Shown: positions 34,801-43,500 of the stretch, in pieces
Position numbering within the stretch: the stretch's first letter is position 1
How the letters are laid out: each line of letters begins with the position of its first letter
Origin: Acanthaster planci
Lineage: Eukaryota > Echinodermata > Asteroidea > Valvatida > Acanthasteridae
Length of the DNA stretch: 64,000 bases
Direction of reading: 5' to 3'
Assembly (NCBI RefSeq): GCF_001949145.1
Contig: NW_019091521.1
Coordinates: forward strand, 62,001-126,000
The notes under the pieces: model-generated
Seen by the model: only the letters and a program-made list of their open reading frames with translations
Told to the model about the DNA's origin: nothing
Databases searched by the model: none
Position numbers and translations under genes: made by a program

Positions 34801-37800
34801 AAAACTCTGTAAATTAAAAAGGCTCTAAGGTTCAATTCCCTTTCCAAGCCGGGCTAGCTCCATGCGCAGCGAGTACACTATACCAAGAGCCTCATGATGA
34901 TTGGCCCAGCAAACTTAGCCTGAGTCAGCAAAGATGCAAAACACCACAGTTAGTGTGGGAAACATAAGTACCCTTTACATTCCACACGCAAGCACATTCC
35001 TGCACTCCTCTCACGTAAATATGCTCTGGATTTGTGCACACTCAGCTTTAAATGGGGGGGGGAGCAAAAGTTTTTCGGGGGAGGAGAAGCCTGACTTAAA
35101 CAATTTCTTCATATCTTTCCAAGTAGTGTTTCTAAGAAATGAAATGAAGCAGTAAAATTCACTGGAACAATATGCCTCTTTTTTAGGAACGGCAAAGCCA
35201 GAGCTGTATATAGAGAAACGTAGTGCCAACTTCAAATTTTGGAACAAAATGGCTGTTCATTGTGCGTACAGTTGAGCGTGCGGCTATTGTGTACAAACTG
35301 TTCACACAAGTGTGTATCTGCCTGCAATTGGGGACCCCCTATTGTTCCTCTTTTGTTTGTACTTTAAAGTTTTTAGAAGACCACCCATATGTTTTGTACA
35401 CAGTTGTCAATCGGGGACCCTCTGTCATTCGGGGACCTTGTTGCCCTCTATTGCTAAGGGTCCCCAATTGAACGCAGAAACAAACTCATGTACACTGGCG
35501 CAAACACCTGTCGGTTTGTTTCCAACAACAGTAGCACTTATGATGTTGCAAGTCTCTCTATACATGGCTCTATACATGGCAATATGGGTATATAGCCAGT
35601 CCCCACACTACCAGTGTGTGGACCTCCATGTGAACAGAAGTAGTTACTGCACAGCAAGAAGGGAAGACTTTGTAAGAGCCAATGATTGCAGCCTTCCTTG
35701 ACAATGGTCCACATGAGCGTGCTGTGCAGTGTCACGCATCAACTCTGACCTCAGGCACCTACCCCAGTTTGCGTTTCTTCTCTGCTGCGCTGCTGTTCAG
35801 GCTTGTCAGGCAGCCATTGGAGGCATTCCTCTTATCGGATGGTCTTGTGCGGGGCTGGGGAAATAACAATCCAGAAGAAGTTGCTGTTATTAAAGCGAAA
35901 TATTTCAAGAATATAAGAATTGAACCGTTTGGGTGAACGAGCAGTTTGCTTTCCACAGAGAGTCAAGCACAACTGTCATTAAAATGTTCTGAATGACGAA
36001 TACTAGTCTTTGCCTGTAACAGCGAGGTTTTACAAGTCTCTAGTGGAGTTTTTGCCACCGGTTTCGAGGGTTGCATGCATGATTAATAGGAAATGTACCC
36101 TATTATGAAACTTTTCCACTTCATTATGAGATGAGGCTTTAAAGCCCAACGAGAATGGAAGCTAGGGAAGAGTTTGGACCCTTTGGACTATTTAAAGCTT
36201 CCATTTTGTGTCCACCCTATAGACGTCACATGCAGTCTTGAGGATAGGCATTTGACTGTGCTGTCCATATGCAGAGCCTTACACTACCTTGCAAAATTTT
36301 TTGCACCCTACACACCGAGTAACACCAAACTCACTTTGACAGTCCAGATCCCTCCAAAAATTGGCTTGGAATGAAAAAGGCCCACATGGAAAAATGATGG
36401 GCTCTGAAGCAAGCTAGGAAACATCAGCCAGCGCAGCCAACGAGAGCCATTTTGGCCTGCAGTACAAATTTTCTAGTTGGCTGCACAGATTTGTTTCTGA
36501 CTTCAATTTCAGTATGAGAGCTGCAAGTGTTACTCAGTTACTCAATTAATCAATATACTGATTACTTAGTTAGACATTTCTATTCAATTATTCAAACCAC
36601 TTTGTGACAGTAACTCCCAAAACACCATTTTGTGCTAAGGAACCATTAAAAGACTATATTTTGGGACTGAGTTAAAATTGCCTCATTTCCATCAGTACAA
36701 AGCGAAGTCCAAGACATAGGTGAGATTTGAAAAAAACATGGGCGCATGTCATTTTTGGGCAGTCAACACACCACCACCACCAATGGATGCACAAGGCAGA
36801 TACCTGCAGCAGACCCCTGGACATGAGGATCTTGAGGCTTTTGCCCCGGTGACGGATGCTCCGTTTCCAGTCCTTGGCCGTCTCCCGCCCGCTGATGTAC
36901 TGGAATTCGTTGGGTGTATGCCATCGATTCTAAATACAGTTTGGAAAGTTAAAGAGCCATCACAGAAATTTGAGTAAAATGTGAGCAATTCTTTTGAAAT
37001 CCTCATCAAAGTAATTAATATGCAATAGTGGAGTGAAATTAGTTATTTTGACAAAGCAGTGTGCACACCATACAGCGAAAATGGATTGGGCTGTAAGCCA
37101 ACAATTGACAATCCCAGATCAGTGCAGAAATACTTGTAACTTTTGGATTTAATTTCAAATACCGGTTTATGAGAATGTCTTTTTTGAGAAGATCTTAAAC
37201 TTCCTTGTGTGAAAAGGATGCAAAGATTTAGGAGGTGTTTCATATGATTGTTTTGACGTGCCCAGTAAACCGCTGTGTCAGCTTTATACTTCCATTTCTT
37301 TCCTAACAAAGCTGTGCCGTTTGTTTCCCACGCCAAAAGCATGAACACAAAATGCTCTCCAATAGTGAAACTAAAAGTGATTCTTCAGGTAAAGCAAAGT
37401 GATGTTTGCACTCATACCTCAAACAATATGCTCTGGCCTTTGCTCCCCTGACATAGCTTGTCAACATAGAGCAGAGCTCTGTTCGAACCGCAATCCACTT
37501 CAAGCACTTGATTGCCTTCCATGTCCCGAAACGGCTGGTAGTCCTCACTTCGGAGCAGGTCCCCTGTCTGAGAATTAGTGAGGAAGTTTAAGAAATGGCG
37601 ATCAGTTGATGAAAAAAACTATATAAACAAAGGAGGTACATTGTAATATGGATATACGTGGATGACATAAAAGTGGATGACAGTTGATGTGAGTGGATAT
37701 ATGAAATGGATTTCAATAAATGTGAGTGGATATAAGTCAGAGCATGTGGACAGCAAACAAAACAGGGCAAGTCTAGTTGGGTTGGGACAAAATCTGGTAG

Positions 37801-38354
37801 ACAAACACAATTGATTAAAAGGACAAAAACCATAGACTAAGGAAAAAGTTAAAGGGCACGGGTGAAGGTTGGGATGCATGCACCTGTTTGGTACATGGCA
37901 TTCGTCAAAGCTTAATGGGAAAAACGTGTACAGTGTACAGGCTGTCATAGGTGGGACTATTCTATAAAATTTCCCTTTCCATTTGCCAGCATCATTGGGT
38001 TTTCCAAGGGTAGAACTTCATACCATCATCCCAAAGTCTATGTTGCCGCTCATGGGCGAATAGCGCTCCTCATCCATCCCATTTACATATTCATGATTCA
38101 GGAAGTCCTCGTCATCTTCCTCATCCAAGTCCTCCTTGTCGGCAAATGCCGACCTCTCCAGGTGGCCTCTGTCCTCGCCCGCCTGGGCTGTGTCTGTGGT
38201 CTCGCTCATGGGCTCGGCCACCTCTATGATCTCAGTCTTGATTTTGATTTCTGCAGGCGTGGCTGGTGGTGGCGATTGGCTCACCCCGTCCTTGGGCAGG
38301 TGCCCTGCTGTCCCCTGTACCTGGTTGGCCATGACTTGCTTGGCATCAAAACCT
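28674..38354 (-). CDS. SAMD11: SAMD11-like SAND + SAM domain transcriptional/chromatin regulator; 5' end not found
   Basis: Nuclear protein of the SAMD7/SAMD11 family, which in vertebrates joins Polycomb PRC1 complexes through its SAM domain. Ten exons, 5' to 3': 38354-38024, 37567-37418, 36929-36804, 35854-35763, 34717-34491, 33623-33409, 32785-32703, 30415-30231, 29508-29327, 28865-28674. All intron phases match. From the internal ATG at 38332 the product is 586 aa. Residue layout: possible SUMO site IKTE 31-34; acidic run 68-78; SAND domain about 122-195 with CGSNRALLYVDKLCQGS and KDWK (172-175); basic NLS-like KKRK 221-224 and RKRS/KRSRS about 257-272; Ser/Thr/Pro-rich linker; SAM domain 500-566 ending MGLKLGPALKIR; 20-residue tail. 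From memory, the long human SAMD11 isoform has the same SAND-then-SAM order. An upstream exon or exons probably exist, because the first exon is open past the ATG to a possible acceptor. Confidence 0.9.
28948..28985 (+). mobile_element. Solo terminus of the same hAT-type family
   Basis: TAGGGCTGCGCCGAATATTC matches the left end of the element at 1424. No matching right end was found nearby. It lies in the last SAMD11-like intron, just upstream of the terminal exon. Confidence 0.6.
29327..29508 (-). CDS. SAMD11: SAMD11-like exon: SAM domain, N-terminal half
   Basis: Acceptor GTGCAG|GCTTTC, donor GTTCAG|GTGAGT. Reads FPDNRNNSGHNSAHSGDDVS… and then MSQWTVDDVAQFIQSLKGCE EYVQ, helices 1-2 of a SAM domain with the invariant Trp. 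Confidence 0.94.
30231..30415 (-). CDS. SAMD11: SAMD11-like exon (linker before SAM)
   Basis: Acceptor TTTTTTCAG|ATTTCA, donor CACCAG|GTACAA (phase 1 out). Reads FHSHQPGTRINGNALLTGTQ … MIELTRPDAVPKTPG. Good polypyrimidine tract and matching phases on both sides. Confidence 0.82.
32703..32785 (-). CDS. SAMD11: SAMD11-like exon (Ser-rich linker)
   Basis: Acceptor TTTTCAG|ATAAGC, donor CCAAG|GTAAGA. Two frames are open. The one that joins both neighbours in phase reads ISRSPHIVLVSSSSSAAFQK then GQASLRP, with a split Arg codon. Low conservation, so moderate confidence. Confidence 0.65.
33058..33270. repeat. Foldback with internal 12-bp tandem repeat
   Basis: Arms CCAGTATTGTGTTCGAGTCC and its near-complement at 33241-33268 enclose a tandem array of about six 12-bp units (GTCCCTTCATAA type, 33076-33147). 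In a SAMD11-like intron. Confidence 0.8.
33409..33623 (-). CDS. SAMD11: SAMD11-like exon (Ser/Pro-rich linker)
   Basis: Acceptor CTCACAG|AAAATG, donor CGTGAG|GTGTGT (phase 0 out). Reads ENARKSLNLSANNPDSPLSS… to …GGGDKERE, a disordered polar linker. Supported by splice sites and phase continuity. Confidence 0.82.
34491..34717 (-). CDS. SAMD11: SAMD11-like exon (linker, basic region)
   Basis: Acceptor TTCCAG|ACAGGA, donor ATATTG|GTGCGA (phase 1 out). Encodes QESEPSQLNQIINHLHQTNG, then a basic RKRSLPSEYRNGKRSRSVSP stretch. The donor is suboptimal, but the phase links correctly to the next exon. Confidence 0.82.
35303..35488 (+). repeat. Interspersed repeat family 2, copy 2
   Basis: Starts CACACAAGTGTGTATCTGCC and contains GGGGACC motifs and AAGACCACCCATATGTTTTG. 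Ends near CCCCAATTGAACGCAGAAAC. In a SAMD11-like intron. Confidence 0.75.
35763..35854 (-). CDS. SAMD11: SAMD11-like exon with basic NLS-like motif
   Basis: Acceptor CCCCAG|CCCCGC, donor CTGGG|GTAGGT (phase 2 out). Reads PRTRPSDKRNASNGCLTSLN then SSAAEKKRKLG. The segment that follows the SAND domain in human SAMD11, with a CDCPGC cysteine cluster, is not present at this junction. Confidence 0.85.
36804..36929 (-). CDS. SAMD11: SAMD11-like exon: SAND domain, KDWK half
   Basis: Acceptor TATTTAG|AATCGA, donor CTGCAG|GTATCT, phase 0 on both sides. Encodes WHTPNEFQYISGRETAKDWK and RSIRHRGKSLKILMSRGLLQ, including the KDWK DNA-contact motif of SAND domains. Confidence 0.96.
37418..37567 (-). CDS. 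SAMD11: SAMD11-like exon: SAND domain, first half
   Basis: Acceptor TTCTCAG|ACAGGG, donor TTTGAG|GTATGA, phase 0 on both sides. Encodes VLEVDCGSNRALLYVDKLC and QGSKGQSILFE, the first strands of a SAND domain, very close to vertebrate SAMD11. Confidence 0.93.
38024..38354 (-). CDS. SAMD11: SAMD11-like exon (first identified)
   Basis: Donor GATGATG|GTATGA (phase 0). The 5' boundary is uncertain: a weak acceptor TTTAAAAG|AGG would put the edge at 38354 (phase 2 in), or translation may start at ATG 38332-38330 (MANQVQGTAGHLPKDG…). Contains AEIKIKTEIIEV, with a psi-K-x-E SUMO consensus, and an acidic run (EDLDEEDDEDF). Confidence 0.75.
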
Positions 38355-39595
38355 CTTTTAAACAAAACAGACAGGATTTTTAAATTAAAAAATATGAGTT
38401 TTTGGCTGTAAAAGTGAGCATTTTAAACTTTGCAACTCTATCTTTTGTTACCATTTTTTGAACAATAGTTGTGGAATCGAAGTTTTACACTGCCTCTAGA
38501 AATCTGTCGGCTTCTGTGATCTGTCATCCTTCTTCTGTCTCCAAAAGTTTTTGGTTTTAATTGTGACAATTCAAGTCACAATATCAGAACGGGCAGTATC
38601 AGACCAACTCCAAAGTTTTCAATTACTTCTCAATGCTCATATTTTACCCTTCAGATTAAAAAAGAACCCAGAAACAAAAATAAACAGAAAAATGACAAAG
38701 AGATCCTAAAAAAGCTTTTTTTGTCTTGATTATTAAAGGGTCCAGTCGATAAAGTTTTCCAAGACCACCTTTTGTACAATTTTATACTCTTCTCAACTGA
38801 AAAGCAAAATCAAAAAGGTTTATATACTAGTATAATCGATGGCACAAAAATGTGACTTGTCCACTGTGCTTTATTTTCGCGCCCGTTATGTGGCTTTGTA
38901 AAGTGCACTGAACATTTGGTGACATTCCACTCAAAAGCCAGTTACCTTTCTAGGAGGAAATTCCTCCCCATGAAATCAAGAAAGCTTTGACAGACCTGTA
39001 TCCTTTCCTAATATTTCCTGTTGTGAATCGGTAACTAAAGCAAAAAAAATCTATCTGACACTAAAGGAAGTATTCAGCGCCGTTTTATCCATCCATTCAA
39101 ACCACGGCCTGTTTCGCGGTTGTGTAAACTCTGGTGACTGGTTGGGACTGAAGTTCCACTTTTATCTAAGTCAATTGGCTGAAAACATGTTCACATTTCC
39201 AACTCCATGGAACAAACTCGGAAAAGGGAAGGCATGACTCTTAGTGAAAGCTGATGGTCTTTACAGGAAATTGGTGGCAACAGTTTGGAGACGGCATACA
39301 AAGAGTTTCACTAAGCTACTGTATACAATTGTTAAATTTCAACACTTGTGGTACTGAACTTCACAATGACCGCATCATCAGCATTGCACCTAGAGCTGCA
39401 TCTAGGTTTTCGTCAGTTTCATATTAAAGTGGGCACACGCCAACCAAAGCTCTGGAAGCCCATTCCGCACACAGCCAAAAGAAACTAAAGGAAAGAGACG
39501 CCGTTGGGTTCTAATCCCGATTTTTGCGGTAGGTTAATTTCAACTGAGATTAAGCAAAATGAATCCAAATTAAAACATCAAAGGGTTTGCGTCAG

Positions 39596-39785
39596 TGAGT
39601 TTGTTTCTGCATTCAATTGGGGACCCTGAACAATAGAGGACAATAAGGTTCCCGATTGACAGAGGTTCCCCGATTGAAAACTGTGCACAAAACATATGGG
39701 TGGTCTTCTAAAAAAGTAAGTAAATGTACAAATAAAAAAGGAACCATAAGGGGTCCCCAGTTGCAGGCAAATACACACTTGTGTG
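39596..39785 (-). repeat. Interspersed repeat family 2, copy 3
   Basis: Reverse-complement copy of 35303-35488 with high similarity along its whole length (TTCTGCATTCAATTGGGGAC … ACACACTTGTGTG). Upstream of the SAMD11-like exons. Confidence 0.8.
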
Positions 39786-40149
39786 CGTGCACACCGGTGG
39801 CCTCATCAACCAGCAGTCCGTAATCTTACTTTCGCTCAACTAAAGTTTAGCCTAGCCTAGCTGACTAACTAGAAGAGGCGCTACCGCGTTTGAGCAAGAA
39901 ATTTGAAGAAAACAAATGTAATGTCACTTAAGTTTTCCCCTTCGTGTCGATGAAGGGAAAAACCAATATCAAACTTTATGGTTCTATTTTACTTAACAAG
40001 GCCAGTGATTTAAAGCACTAATCATTTCCATAACCCTATACAGCTTCACTTTTTAGACATCGCAGGGGGCAAACGAGCGAAAGACTACACCAGTCTATTA
40101 ATATGATGATGAGAGGAGATCTACATTTCCGCCCGGCGGAAGACAAAAA

Positions 40150-40560
40150 ACATCGTGAGAAGTCCTGACGTCACTAGAGGCTCTCACGTGACCGCGCGAG
40201 ACGGAAGCCAGACATTAACGCAATATCCCGTAGTCTTATCAGTCCGTCAACAGGCGCTCGCGGGGCCCTGGCCATGGCGTGGTGTGGCGTGGCGCGTCCG
40301 GGCGCCCTGGCAAACATTTCCCGTAGCTATAGTAGGCGAGGGGGGTCGCGGTCTCCGAATATGGCATCGCGATTAACTCTGCAAAACACGAAGTTCTGAT
40401 TTCCGCGTGGCCTTAGGATAGGGGCTGGTGACTAAAAACGCATCCGCGGTTTTTCCCGTGAACGGGTTGCTGGTGTTTGAGACGGAGGGGCCCAGGGTCC
40501 CCGATTGGCGACTGATGGCGGCGGCGCCACGTGGCAAGCTCTGATCACAATGTCTAGCTG
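40150..40560. promoter_or_regulatory. CpG-rich block with CRE and E-box, candidate promoter
   Basis: GC- and CpG-rich relative to its AT-rich surroundings, about 1.8 kb upstream of the first identified SAMD11-like exon. Contains a perfect CRE palindrome TGACGTCA (40166-40173) and TCACGTGA (40184-40191). No TATA box or start site could be assigned. It may serve the SAMD11-like gene, an undetected plus-strand transcript, or neither. Confidence 0.3.
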
Positions 40561-43500
40561 GTGGGTGAGAAACATTTGTGTTGCCAAACACAGGTCGGGA
40601 ACGGGACGATTAAAAGTACATGGCACATTCAGCCTTTTAAGAAGTGACGATTTCCCAAATTTTGCAGAATTTCAGACAAGTGCAGAAACCATCCTATGGG
40701 GACTGAGGACACTTCTGAAATACTGTGAGTCGCATAGCCTATACACTGAATGATCAATCTTCGAAAACTACACGTAGTTTTCTGACAGGTAGAATTACGG
40801 TGAATCATTGCTTGCGCCGTAGCACGTGTCAGCGTTGAACGCAACGGTGGATTCTGTCGAAGGTCTTGTGCAGACGCCACTTGACCAAGTTGATAGGGGC
40901 ATCTGCTATAGACGTGACGCATCATCAGCCCGTGTGCTGACACGTTTAAAAACTGTTCCATGAGCAGGAAAACTATTTCTATTCCTCTGGAACCCTTTGT
41001 TGAAATAGTGATATCTTATTTGATATGTTTAGAGCATTCGGAGTTCATGACGGAAACAATAACGGAAGTTCGAAGGTCGATTTGACTCGTGACAGATAGG
41101 CCCCAAAATGGCGGCTGCTTCGATCGCGCAATGGTGCGAGTCCCGCCCCCGACTTAACGGCTTGTCACGGAGAGGATGTAAACTGGTCAACCAAAATGCG
41201 AAAATGAAGCTCATCTTGAGTCTACGCACTGCCATTCAAATCACACGAAAAGCTAGTGTGATAAAAGGTGTTACATGCGCATGCATTTTGCATACTTCGT
41301 TTGCAGGTTTGAATTAACTTGCCGGTAGTATAGAGGATCTCCCGGTTAGAGCAATTATGTAAGCAAAGAGTTCTGAAAGTTGAGACATACGCACAGGCTT
41401 GATAAAAATACACAGACCAGCAATAGGCCGGCCAGTTTTAGGTTTATAACGTCCCGTACCATACAATAATCACGTTTAATTATCAAGAATTTTTATGTTT
41501 TAAGCACTAGGGCTGCAAGAAATCTCGTAGTCGTACGGGTTATCGCTAGTCTTTGTGACAAAATGTTGACAAAGTTCTGTAATTACTGTAATTAATTAAG
41601 ATTGATGGTTAATTAAAACTTTAAAAAGTTATTGGTCCATCTTGCCTTTTTAACCAGCGGTTGCTGCATCACCCAAAGCCTTCCCTTTCCCGAAGAAGAG
41701 CATCTTTAGAATACCAAACATCACATGGGCGGCAAAACAGACCTGACAAATCAGTTTTTGAAAGCTGCAACAGGAAATGTCACACCACAACGCGGCGTGC
41801 ATGGCTTCATTAAATACCCTTCCCTGGGTTGACGTCAACGCCAGGAACGTTACATCGGAAGCAAAAACACAACAGCGTGCATTACGTGCCTTGCCCTGTA
41901 AACGGTTTCGAAACTTTATCGGCCGAGGTTGAGGTTCCGATCGTTTCGAAATCGCCACACGCCCGAGCTCCACGCTGAACCGACATTGCGACACAGTCAA
42001 AAATGAAACCCAGGCCACGATGCATTGTCAATTGCCTACAATGTACATGTACAGGCGTTTACTTGTGTTTGTGGAAGCTGAAACGCTCTAGGAAGAAGGG
42101 TCCAACTGACAAAAATCTACGCAATTGTGATGACGCAAACAAAGGCAGAAAATATTTTATTTCATCCCTTACTGTCTTTCCTACATTGTCTCACGGTTAT
42201 GCTTAACTCCGAATTCACACGCAAATCTTTGGAACGGTGACTGGGTATAAATAGTTGTTATGATACACAGCACAGTCATAGTCTTTTCAAAACTTCCAAG
42301 AAATGCGTGGCAATTGTCGATAACCTGTAACCATGGCTTGCATTGTTTTCGTTTTTCCGACGAAACTACGATCACCTTGTGGCGTTCAATACACAGTGTA
42401 CATGTGCACACGCCGGGCTCTATGCTAACCACAGCCCCAGTTTCCTGAGCAGTAAATATTGCACGTCCATTGCTAGCCTTCAAAAAAGCCACGGCGTATA
42501 CGACACAAGTACAGAGACCAACCGGTGACGTAGCCGTGTCACACGCGCCTTGAAACAAGTCTACGGTCAGAAGCAAACTTGCTTTTAATCTATACAAGTC
42601 GTCTTTCCACCCGCAGGACTGAAAATCTGTACAATTGAACATAAATTTATAATATTATTGAAGTAATGCTTTAATTTTTTTAAAGAAAATATCCGTCAAG
42701 AGGGGCAATGGGCTTGTGAACTCGCACGCAATTTCCTGTTCTGGTAATTAAAAGGGGTCGGATGTTTCCATCAGGAGTAGAAATGGATAGGCCCATCTGG
42801 ATGCAGATTTTGAGTGTCTCTTTCTGGTTACACGCTGAATGCGTGCGTCTATCCTGCACGCAAATCACTCCCTACTTCAAGGGCGGAGCTGACCATGGAG
42901 CGTCGCCACGGAGGGAAGGGGTTGCTGTGCTAGCTTAAATAGCCAAGTGCAGTCACGTTGGGAAATGCGAACGAGCGGTAATGAATGCACAAACAAAGTT
43001 GGCACGAGAATAGGGAAATAAATGAGTACATGTAGTAAGTAAAGTCATCACACAGTTGACATATGATAGGCCTACGTGGATGGCCGTTCAGAATTGAGCA
43101 GGGGGAATCCCCTTTCAATCCACACAAAAACGGGCCTCGGTGGAAATGCATTCATTTGCTGATATTACGTAATATCTACCAAGTACCATGCACTTGTACA
43201 GTTTGAGAACGGTTGAAGAATGAACCGTGTCAAAACCTTCCTTCTCGAACTGAACTCGAACTCAGATGCTGGTGTAGCAGTCAAGTTGAGGCCGTGATGT
43301 CCCATGAGTGACCAGAGTATGTCTCAATAAAATATCCATGTTTGTTGCTTACCTTCACGACTGAAAACACAGCGCCCCTCCCCCCATGCGAATCTGTGCG
43401 TTGCCAGCAAGCACTGCCGCGTATACTTTCCAGCGGAGATTTTGTTTTAAGGAATGTTTCAAAGTGGACATAATAACTACTGAGCAAGACCGAGAGGGGT

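Noticed and set aside
34801-34850. GGTTCAATTCC B-box-like motif (34829-34839)
   Set aside because: No A-box upstream and no SINE body recognised; probably chance.
36749-37009. Minus-strand frame RIDGIHPTNSSTSAGG…
   Set aside because: It is a neighbouring reading frame of the SAND exon. The correct frame reads WHTPNEFQYISGRETAKDWK.
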